Shown piece after piece: positions 10,975 through 19,900 of a DNA stretch of 64,000 nucleotides. This DNA is from Macrobrachium rosenbergii (lineage: Eukaryota > Arthropoda > Malacostraca > Decapoda > Palaemonidae), in contig NC_089781.1 in the NCBI RefSeq assembly GCF_040412425.1, positions 55,981,960-56,045,959 of the forward strand, read 5' to 3'. The number at the start of each line of letters is the position of its first letter. Within the stretch, counting starts at the first letter, position 1. The notes under the pieces were generated by a model that saw only the letters and a program-made list of their open reading frames with translations, did no database searches and was not told the origin of the DNA. The position numbers and the translations under genes are program-made.

Positions 10975-11569
10975 CCTTCACGAGTGGATTTTTTAAATAT
11001 TATCTACCGTGAAAACTACTCACCCAACATATCTAGGTACCTCGTGCAAAAATTACTGGACATCATCTATCCGGCAATACCAGCCTGTATGGAAGACATG
11101 TATGTAAGATATGGTTAAATTATATCCATACTGAGAGCCATGTTAAGATTTCTTCAAAAATATTTAAATTTTCTGATATACCTCTTTGAGGACAAATGTC
11201 TTGCGGTTATAACAATCATGGCATACAAGGCAACATTAATGGAACCCTTGCTTCATGGATTCAGGATTGACTCTAGCATAAAGTTGTTACTTCCCTTCTG
11301 CGGTCTTTTGCTCAACAAAGACCCACTCCTGAAAGACTTCCAATTACTTGGTCCCTGAACAAGGTACTTAGACTTCTATCTACCCCTCAATTAAGGGGAC
11401 CCAATACAACCACAACTCACATGCTACAAAAACATCCATCTCCTGATTGCATTAGCATCAGGAAACTGTATTTGAGTGAACTGGGCTCTCTTAGACAGGG
11501 ATGATACATCACACAATCTAGACAATCAATTATTCTTGTTCCCTGGCCAAGAATGAGGATCCTGCATAA
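10975..11569 (+). pseudogene. DIRS-A tyrosine recombinase, N-terminal part (disrupted)
   Basis: Pieces in different frames align with the DIRS tyrosine recombinase. 11140-11358 contains 'FEDKCLAVITIMAYKATLMEPLLHGFRIDSS', in pieces, as in the SAM-like N-terminal domain. About 11430-11480 is the box I region 'IALASGNC' followed by a stop. In active enzymes an Arg follows the ASGN motif; here the codon is TGT (Cys), so the first catalytic Arg is lost. The frame is then interrupted at 11570 by a TIR element, and the C-terminal part lies at 13083-13574. Confidence 0.7.
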
Positions 11570-13082
11570 GGAACCGTTTGATAAAATCATTTTCAGCAAT
11601 AACTCCGTGTTTTTTAATGAATCAGTTTAAAATTTTGTGCCTAGGTTTATTTTTGTATCTGAAAGGACTTAACCATTGTTCATTTTGATTAGCTGGTAAC
11701 CCCACCCCTGAATTTTTTCAGAATGCATCTCCTCCATAACTTCTGCAAACTAAGAGCTCAAATTTACTTAGTAGACAGATATTATATATTAGAACAAAGT
11801 AAGAGTCCTTTTTCAATTTTTTTTTTTTTTTTTAATGAATATTTTTCGTTTTTGAAAAACGATTGATTTTTTTGGAAAAAATTCCCCAAATATTTTCGAG
11901 GGACAAAATGAAAAAAACTCTCTCTTAGTTTGTAGACAATTTATTTAGCTTTCATTTGCTTTTTGTTTCATTGAGATCTGTGCATTCCATGGAGGAGATG
12001 CAGTTTGAATGTCGATAACTTTAGTTTTGAGATATCGGCCTTCAAAGTTTTATAAAATCATATGAGGAGCGTTTGATGAAATCGTTTTTAAGCTAATAAC
12101 TCCGTGTTTTTAATGAATCAGTTTAAAATTTTGTGCCTGGGTTTATTTTTGTATAGGGCAAAGGACTGTAACCATAATTTTCGTCTTCCGCCCCCATTAG
12201 CTGGTAACCCCACCCCCAAAATGTTTTAAAATGCATCTCCTCCATAACTTTTGCAAACTAAGAGCTCAAATTTACATGGTAGACAGATATTATATGTTAG
12301 AACAAAGTAAGGGAGCGTTTTTCATTTTTTTTCTTTTTTGTTTATGAATATTTTTCGTTTTTGAAAAAACTTGATTAATTTTTGGAAAAAATTCAAAAAT
12401 TTTCGAGGACAAAATAAAAAAACTCTCTATTTGTTTGTAGACAATTTATTTAGCTTTCACTTGCTTTTGTTTCATTGAGATCGGTGCATTCTTTATGGAG
12501 GAGATGCAGTTTGAATGTCGATAACTTTAGTTTTGAGATATACTATTTTTGCTTCTCTGTGAATTTATTTGCTTGCTGTTACACAGTTTGATGTTTTTAT
12601 GACATATTTGAAAAGCCAAAATACATAACAATAGACTTGCAAAGTAATATAACTTCGAAATGAAGCTAGATGAATAATGTCAAAACAACGAATCAGGTTG
12701 GGCAAAGCGACGTTTTATTTGTCAGTCAAGCTCTGAGCTGCTACTGACTGACTGTCTGAGTCAGTCACTGCCTGCCCTTTGCTTAAATTCCTGGCTTTCG
12801 GATTAGATGCATACTAGGTCCACAGAGTTGCCATATAACGCATTTAGATATTATTATTTCATAGCTAAAAGGAAATTACTACCGATATACTGACATTATC
12901 ATTACATTATACGAAAAAATGTAATTTTTTTTGTGATAGGGTTACTGTTTTTGTTTATAACTCCTAAACTATGGCGAATTTTTTAATAAAACTTTCTGAG
13001 AAGATAGTCAGGATATGTATGATGCCATATATAAAATATCTCAGAAAATTTTGATTTTTTGATTTTTCCTCAAACGCTCCCC
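11570..13082. mobile_element. TIR element with duplicated left end, inside the DIRS-A recombinase
   Basis: The left end 'GGAACCGTTTGA' (11570) and the right end '...TCAAACGCTCCCC' (ending 13082) are inverted. The reverse complement of the right end is 'GGGGAGCGTTTGA'. The flanks are ATAA (11566-11569) and TTAA (13083-13086), so a TTAA or TA duplication with one mutated copy is likely. Inside, the first about 490 bp are tandemly repeated: the landmark 'aataactccgtgtttttaat' and its neighbours recur with a period of about 495 bp, so a second internal copy of the terminus, 'ggagcgtttgatg', lies at about 12066. No transposase is present. Confidence 0.65.
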
Positions 13083-13574
13083 TTAAGAAGGAAATCTATT
13101 CTTATAAGAAAACTCAATTTAGCAGACAAAACATTATGCCCAGTTCAAGCACTTAAGGTTGACCTAGAGGTCACGACAAACATCCCAGAAGGTCCAATTT
13201 TCCTACACGCCAGCACGAATAAACCACTATCTCTACAAGGGCTAAGAATAATTTTAGTGTCTCTCATTAAAAAAGCAAACCCACACTCCATTCCTAGGTT
13301 ACATGATATTAGGAAAGTAAGTACATCGTTGGCCTTCTTCAGAAATGTCTCTTTCGAAGAAGTCTCTGAAAGTACAGGGTGGGCATCAGAGACAATGTTC
13401 TTAAAACATTACTGCCATGAGCTTGAACAAATTCATCTTCACTGCATATCAGTAGGTAGTATGGTTAGTCCTGACCACACAGGCTTTACAACAGAAAACA
13501 GGGGTCTTCCTAACGGGCGAGTATGCAGGGAAAGATACGACAAGACTGCAACCACACCTAGCACACTTAGGTAA
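13083..13574 (+). pseudogene. DIRS-A tyrosine recombinase, C-terminal catalytic part
   Basis: The frame is open from the insertion edge to the stop at 13572. It contains 'LCPVQALK', then box II 'PRLHDIRKVS' with the H-x-x-R pair (about residues 82-90 of the fragment), then 'FEEVSESTGWASETMFLKHYCHE' (broken here), in which the Tyr of 'KHYCHE' is the expected nucleophile. This is the usual His-Arg-Tyr part of the R-H-R-Y set of tyrosine recombinases, so this half looks chemically intact while the other half has lost its Arg. A TTG-type start seen inside the inserted element is an artefact of the insertion. Confidence 0.85.
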
Positions 13575-13825
13575 GTCACTACAGAACTTCACCCTAAAAA
13601 TACAAGTTCTTGTTTAGTACCTCATTTCTTGTTACCATAACCCCAAAAGGCTTTTTAGAATAAGGAATGGAGCTTGAAACTTGTGGCTTGACCTCGGACC
13701 AGAAATGTTTTTTGTTTTTTCTTTGGGTTTTTGGGATTAAAATTTTGAGAGCTTAAGCATTTTGTTACCTGTCAATTTCTTTTGTAATGCTCCTTTTGGA
13801 TGGAACAAGTGACTACACTATCAAA

Positions 13826-14275
13826 AAACAGGTTTCGACGTAGGAAAAACCTTTTTTGGTAGTCACCGCTGAGTCCTCAAAACCCCCCTATTTCCCTGAC
13901 AAAGAGGCATGGGATCTGGGCAAGGGATCATCCTAAACTGACCAGCAGAGTAATGGGGCTGGTCTTTTGCCTGCCCCAGCGTAAACAAGATGACAGATGC
14001 GCATGCACAATAGTCACTTCTTACAGTTTTTGATGTAGGAAAAACTGGGTTCAGCTTCGCTGAAGTTAAGGGGAAATGCCCTCTTATCACCGAGTCCATT
14101 ATACTCCATCATGTGTCATAGTGTTTTCATTACAACACAATTCCTGGCTACGAGATATTTCTTTGATACTAGTCTATTCACCATGGAGCACTAGTGCACC
14201 ATGGGGGGGGGGTAACTCCTTGAGGACTCAACAGCGACTACCAAAAGTAGGTTTTTCCTACGAAAAACCTGTTTT
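13826..14275. repeat. Inverted-repeat terminus, probably the DIRS-A 3' end
   Basis: The left edge (13826-13878) and right edge (14218-14275) are inverted copies. They share 'aaaacaggtttcgacgtagg' on the left and '...cctacgaaaaacctgtttt' on the right, plus 'gctgagtcctcaa' and 'ttgaggactcaacagc'. A third, partial copy ('tttttgatgtaggaaaaac') is at about 14028-14046. DIRS elements end in inverted repeats plus an internal complementary region, and the position just after the recombinase gene fits this. It could also be a separate 450-bp MITE. Confidence 0.55.
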
Positions 14276-14559
14276 CTATTGTAATATATATCTTCTATTG
14301 TTTCAAAATTTATTGTCATTAATTTATATTATATTTCTTTGTGCGGAAGTGTTCATCTAAATTTTTATCGCTACTTACATTTGCAAAGTTTTCTACTATT
14401 GTACTACTTATTCCTTTCAGATCAAGTATTCTTTTCTAGGTGGTTTAACATGGGTACCATTTACTTTCCAAAATTTTTCCAATATTTTTTGTATGGGAGT
14501 ATTATTAGAGAGATCTGTTACATATTTCCTCCATGAAATGGTTCTTCCTTGAATTACAG

Positions 14560-16620
14560 TACTTCATTCTCCACCATAGGGAAGCTTCTGCAAGATGACA
14601 GGATACCAAGACGATTAGCTCTAGCCGAGCTGGCATTTCCCGAATCGGGAGCATGGGAGAGGAGGCGGGATGGATGTTTGATGAAAAGAATTGCCGAGAT
14701 CCCAAGGGAAATACATACTTCTGAAGGAATCCATTCTCAGGTCTCGGCAAATTCGCTGTCAGTTCCAGAGACTTGACAAGTAAAACTTCATCCAGGCATC
14801 TGCAGTAGGAGAACTTCTGTCAGGTCGATACTTCTTCCTCTCTTCCCTTCTGCCCTCCTTCTATATGGAAAAAAAGGTGGAAAGAGAAAATTATGTGCAC
14901 TTTCCCAGAAGGGATGAAGAAGGCTGTGTGTTTCTGCGATCTTCCGAAGCCTGGGACTTCTTAGGAGTCGAGGAGAGCTGGCTTGAACTTAAGGTTGAGC
15001 CGAGATGATGAAGACCCAAGGGTCTTGGCCATTGTCCAAAGGACAAGGCAGTGCCCCGGCGTCTACCTTGATTACCGCAGTATCTGGCAAATCTCTGAAA
15101 GAGAAAGGCAGAACTGAGTACTGTAAATGTTTGTTCCTAAGGGTCGAGCCAACTTGTGACTTATGAAACCAGAGATCCGAATTAGGACAAAGTCGTCCTT
15201 CTTAGCACCAGAATTGCACACAGATTACTGCCTGGTGTAGGAAAACCCGCCCCTAGACAGGACCAGTCTCCAGAAGGCAGGGTTCTCTCCAGGAATGGTC
15301 GCATTTGAGGAGAGAAAGCCTGAGAGTGAAGGATTGTGGATCCATCAGGAGACTGCCTGGAGGAAACCAAGAGGTGTCCTGGATCGCAGCCTCTCGTTGT
15401 GGAAGAGAGTACCCTTCACGGCAAGGAGAAGCAGAGTCAGAACAACCTGCAGTTGGCAAGACCCCTCCGAGGCAAGAAGAATTTGTACTGTGTCGAGGTG
15501 GGGGAGGAGCTTGGTGTCTCAAACCACATGAATTTGTCCGAAGACAAGTATCCATCTGGTCAAGAACGCTCTCGCAAGCATGGACTGCGGCAGCCCCCGA
15601 AACTCTCGGCCCCTTCAGGAACTGCAAGGGTTGCGACTGATGAAAATTATTCACTGGGGGAGCCGCAGTCCTGTTCCGTAGATCCTCACACTGACGATTT
15701 GGTACGAAGTTCCCCGAGAAATGAGGGTGATTGCAACTTGAAGAGGAAGACCCTCATTGCTTCCCAAGCGTGAAACTTCTGTACCTCTCTCCCTGGAGGG
15801 AGACCTTGACAGATCCCAAGAAACCCTTCTCCGCTACCTGGTTGTAATACAAGACGATCGGGGGACTGACACCAAAAGCACACCAGGCAGCTGAACTCTG
15901 AAGAAAGACAAATTCATAGCAGTTCTCTCTGTCCGTCTCGTGCCTCTCAGAACAACCGAGAGGAAAAGTGAACAGATGAGGAGAAAGAGCACCCCTGCCT
16001 GTCCTGCCAGTAAGACCAGCAGGGTAGGCGGACCATGAGCGAAAATCAATCGAAGGTGATGATTGCCACATGGGGGTAAAAGAGCATTTGTGCCATGGCA
16101 AAGCACTTTCCTGGGAAGAGCAGAAAGTTAACTCGAACAGTGCATAAAACCCGATTCGGAAGAACTGAGCGGGGTTGAGCCGAGCCGATCACGTGATACA
16201 GACTGGGTGGAAAGCGGTGGACTGGGAGGCAAGCGGGGTGAGCTGAGCCAGTCTCGCGAATGCGACCAGGGGCTGGTCAGGGCCAGCAAGCCGAGCTGTT
16301 CCCGTGAACGCAATTGGAAACTGGACAGGGCGGAACTCATCTGCCATGAACTAGCGCTAATTTCCTGAACTCTAAACTCCTTCGAGGCTGAAGCCCCTTG
16401 AGAAGAAGGTTTAAGGGGAATTCTGTGTCTGCTATCCTGCATGCCTGAACCCAAAGGTTCAAGACAAGAGAATGAAACCCATCCAAGCAACTGCCTTTCG
16501 AACAAGGTAGTTAGGCAGTTAACTCCCGTCCGGAAGGCAGGAGTACTGCCTGCCTGCATGAAAACATTCCAATTTGCCTTTCGGTCCAGATTTCAGATTG
16601 AGGGGTGGCATGAGGTGGGC
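14560..16620 (-). pseudogene. DIRS-X: gag-containing fragment of a DIRS element
   Basis: The - strand has broken frames. 15654-15253 carries 'FLKGPRVSGAAAVHAC', which aligns with 'FWGPKGAKGFGGASVVHAC' in the gag of the neighbouring copy B1 (about 20735-20680). Composition (proline-, serine- and glycine-rich, GC-richer than the flanks) is the same as in B1. A terminal-type inverted repeat lies immediately at its 5' side (16628-16731). The fragment has no RT. Everything here is frameshifted; the left end at about 14560 is where the composition changes and is approximate. Confidence 0.55.
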
Positions 16621-16627
16621 ATGAAAT

Positions 16628-16731
16628 GTAATGTAAAGGACCTCAGGTTTGTATAGTTAGGAAAAATACAATTTACATTTAAAAATTGTGATTTGTTCTG
16701 ACATGATATACAAAATGTCTGTCCTTTACAT
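16628..16731. repeat. DIRS terminal inverted repeats, head-to-head
   Basis: 'aatgtaaaggacctcaggtt' at about 16628 and its inverted partner '...aatgtctgtcctttacatt' ending near 16731 form a 104-bp palindrome with arms of about 42 bp. Related single arms occur at 27120-27175 ('tgatgtaagggaccgacgg') and 32105-32160 ('tatgtaaagactgaaggttt'), in each case just upstream of a - strand gag region. Here two element ends abut: the 5' end of DIRS-X on the left and the 3' end of DIRS-B1 on the right, or a circle-junction-like structure. Confidence 0.65.
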
Positions 16732-17261
16732 TAGGAAGACTCACTGGTTGGAGGGAGGAATCTGAGTGAGTCTATAAACTGATGGGAGTTCACCACACCT
16801 TGTGTTCCCTTCCTGGTTGACAGAGCGAGGAAGAGAAAACTCCCTCTAACAAAATGATTGGGTTGTAAGAAACACGAGATCAATTGTCAGATTTCTGGGT
16901 CCTTTTGCATGAAAGACGAAGCATCAGTTCATGCAAAGTAGGCTAGGAAGAACTTGGAGTCGGTGACATTAAGGCAATCACAGGCATTGGGTTTGTCTTA
17001 CTGTCATGGTCTCCTTCCCCTCCTTGCAAGGGGAAGGAGTGGGATTGCTTCTATAATAATCCTGAACGGAAATAGAACGGAAGCTCTAGTTGAGTGCTTA
17101 CCTGCATCAACCACCAGATCCAGCATGTGATGGCACGTCCGCTCCCTGCCCGTGGGAAGAGAGCCAAGATGAGGAGAAGGAAGAAAGGCCAGTCACTCTA
17201 CATTCATTCTCCCAATCACAACCGTACATCTTAGGCAAGATGCAACCTGTCCTGCTAGACG

Positions 17262-18290
17262 AACCGGGTAAGCTACACAACTTGTTGAGCAGCCACCACA
17301 GGACCCAAGGAGAAAGTGTCTAAGGACTTGTGTGCAACATCCCAAAGGTAGAAGGAAGTAAAGGTGGTCTGTTGGGACCACACGCCTGCCTTCAAAACCT
17401 ATGGAACTGACAGGTTCTTCCGGAATGTGAGAGACGGACCAATGCTGCGGACTTTGTGAGCTCTCGGACGAAGTGTACCTGTGTCATCTTCTCCAGCAGC
17501 AGAATAAGCTATCCTTATCGTCTCACAAAGCCAGAAAGAGATCGTGTTCTTGGACACTTCTTTCTTGGTCAAGCCGGTACTAACAAAGTTGTCGTCACTC
17601 AGCCCAGGGACAGCGAGTCCTCTTCAGATAGCGTGCAGCACTCTAACAGGACACAGTAGCATCTTGTCTGGTTCATTATCAACAAAGTCCTCTAAGGAGG
17701 GGATCACGAAAGACTCGAACCAAGCGTCAGGGACTGAAGGATTCTGAGTCTTCACCACGAAATCCTGGACGAAATCGAGCGTAACTAATCCCCACCCCCT
17801 CGAGTGTTTAACATCAAAGGGAAGCCCGTGAAGTTTGCCAACTCTCTTCACTGATGCCAGGACCAGCAGGAAGATGGTCTTGAGGGTCAGATCCCTGTCT
17901 GACAACTCGCGTAAAGGCTCGTACAGTGCACGAGTCAGGCTCCTTATAATGAGAGTCACATCCCGCACAGGGGGCCTGAGATCCCTGGGTGGGCAAGACC
18001 TTACGAAGCTTCTCATCAGTAGGGGAATCTCGAAAGAAGAGGAAATATCTATTCCTTTCAGCTGCAAGACTAGGCCAAGTGCAGCCTGATAGCCTTTTAC
18101 GGCTGAAACGAACGGAGAGAAGCTTCTCTTGGCGAAGGAAGACGAGGAAGTCCACGACCTGCTGAACAGTAGCTCCGACCGGAGAAATACCCCGTCCACG
18201 ACACCAACCACAGAAGACAGACCACTTTCCCTGGTATACCACTGCAGAGGATCGTCTGAGGTACCCAGCCACCTCGCTCGCAGGAGATGG
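17262..18290 (-). pseudogene. DIRS-B1 tyrosine recombinase
   Basis: The N-terminal domain is read at 18272-17990 ('AGYLRRSSAVVYQGKWSVFC', 'FLVFLRQEKLLSVRFSRKRL'). The frame then moves to one running to 17624, with 'LYEPLRELSDRDLTLKTIFL', box I 'VLASVKRVGKLHGL' (Arg present, though the usual S-E after it is G-K) and 'LLCPVRVLHA'. After a stop the frame shifts again and box II is read near 17420 ('RAHKVRSIG', His and Arg present). The Tyr block 'TSFYLWDVAHKSLDTFS' lies near 17340-17290. All four R-H-R-Y positions can be seen, but in at least three frames. The enzyme would integrate the circular DNA copy of the element by site-specific recombination. Confidence 0.85.
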
Positions 18291-19050
18291 TGGATAACCT
18301 CCAGCCGTGAAGATAGAGGAACTGCACTGCCAGGTGATACGCTCTGCGTGGGGTTGACACAGCAGGTTGGGCCAGGGGGGGAATCTCTCTCGGCACCTCG
18401 CAAAGGAGGGCTAGCAGGTCGGGATACCAAACAGCCTGCAGCCATTTGGGTGATACCAGAATCATTCTGAGATTCGGAGTGATCACTGCCTGGTTGATTA
18501 CTCTGCGAATCAGACAGAAAGGAGGAAAGGTGTAGAAGCTGAGGTTGTCCCACGAGTGTTGGAATGCGTCCTCTGCAGCGGCCCAAGGGTCCTGCGCGAC
18601 TGAACAGAAGACCTGGAGTTTTGTGTTGTGTCGGGTTGTTCCAATCACCCGACTCTGGCGGATGAGCTTGTATGCCACGACATTTCTCTTGCCTGGATTG
18701 TACCTGGCTGACAGATCTACCAAGTGAGCCACGGCCCACTCACGCACCTGCGTCATCAACTGATGGAGCAGGAGGGATACCAGACCCACCTGCTTGCTGA
18801 CATATGCCACTACCGTGGTATTGTCGCTCATCAGTACCATGGAGTGTCCCATCACAAAATCCCGAAACTCTTGGAGAGCCAAGAAGGCTGCCTTGAGTTC
18901 CAGGATGTTGATGTGAAGGTGCTTGTCGTCTCGGCGCCACACTCCCAAAGTCAGCTACTCCTCCAGGAGTGCACCCCATCCCTCGGTTGATGCATCCGAG
19001 GACAGCAGTATGTCCGGAGAGGGAGTATGTAGGGATACTCCTATCAAGAG
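18290..19050 (-). pseudogene. DIRS-B1 RNase H and connection domain
   Basis: Begins at about 19030 with 'LSSDASTEGWGALLEE' (first Asp). A frame change near 18950 is followed by 'INILELKAAFLALQEF' (Glu) and 'VLMSDNTTVVAYVSKQ' (Asp-Asn). The connection segment then contains 'HLVDLSARYNPGKRNVVAY' and 'QDPWAAAEDAFQHSWDNL'. The expected last element, 'A-D-x-L-S-R', is altered to 'VAYKLIRQ'. Compared with DIRS-D (30110-30970) the same motifs occur in the same order, so the two are members of one family. Confidence 0.85.
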
Positions 19051-19900
19051 TTCCTGTCGTCCATCCACCAGTGAAGGTCCTCTCTCACCTCCTCGAAAAG
19101 AGGGATGAGAAAGGACCGGGGGTCTTGGGACTGGGACCAATACTCCTTTAGTCTCCATTGTAGAGACCGCAGGTGAAGGTGCCCATGAGGGACCAGCTTC
19201 TCCAGCGACAACAGGTGACCGATGATGACTTGCCATTGCTGAGCTGGCTGTTCCTGTTGACACAGGAACAGTTGTGCTGCCTTCCTGAACTTGCTGATAC
19301 GAGAGTCTGAGGGAAAGACTTTCGCTGCTACTGTAACTACCAGCATGCCCAGGTACTTTACCCTATGCTTGGGGTTGAGATCTGACTTCTCGAGATTTAC
19401 CACGATCCCAAGCTCGCCGCAAAGCCCAAGGAGCCAATCCCTGTCCTGTAGCAACTGTGAGCGGGAGCTCACCAGGACCAGCCAGTCGTCAAGATACCTC
19501 AGTAGACATCCCATGCAAATGGGCCCAAGATGACACAAGAGAGAACACCTCATGAACACCTGGGGAGCGAGGATAAAGCGTAGGTACTTGCGAGAGGACG
19601 GATGAACAGGTATTTTGAAATACGCATCCTTCAAGTCCACCGTAAGCATGAAGTTGTCCTCCCTGATGGAGGCAAGCACGGATCATGCCATCTCCATCGT
19701 GAACCAAGTCTGGTGAACGAATCGGTTCAGGGGAGAGAGGTCTATGACTGGTCTCCAACCCCCTGTGGCTTTCTCTACGAGAAAGACACAGCTGTAAAAG
19801 CCTGGGGACCGATCTGACAAGACATCCACTATCCAGGTCTTGGCTCCGTATCGCTGCCATGTTGCCCACTGGCATGAGAGGCAAACCCCCACCTTCGGCG
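19044..19900 (-). pseudogene. DIRS-B1 reverse transcriptase domain
   Basis: 19892-19683 has 'FLVEKATGGWRPVIDLSPLN' and ends at a stop (TGA, about 19685). 19679-19044 continues with 'MLTVDLKDAYFKIPVHPSS' (first catalytic Asp), 'RYLDDWLVLVSS' (YLDD, second catalytic site, near 19490), 'VNLEKSDLNPKHRVKYLGM', and the thumb-like 'QQWQVIIGHLLSLEKLVPHG'. Between 'KYLRFIL' and 'APQVFMR' about 20 residues found in related elements (such as the GKMVFQFRAL block of DIRS-D) are missing. A small in-element deletion near 19565 is therefore likely, with a frame change just after it. Confidence 0.9.

Larger units (their letters stand above)
2836..14275 (+). mobile_element. DIRS-A: DIRS-type retrotransposon, interrupted by four insertions
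   Basis: The parts are in DIRS order on the + strand: gag-like (about 2940-8960 in pieces), reverse transcriptase (9157-9990), RNase H (about 10150-10970), tyrosine recombinase (about 10975-13574) and an inverted-repeat terminus (13826-14275). DIRS elements integrate with a tyrosine recombinase, not a DDE integrase, and so lack LTRs and target duplications. Four later insertions split the element: 4064-5817, 5886-8034, 9508-9641 and 11570-13082. Stops and frameshifts show that the copy is dead. The left boundary is uncertain; no left inverted terminus was recognised beside fold-back element 1. Confidence 0.75.
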
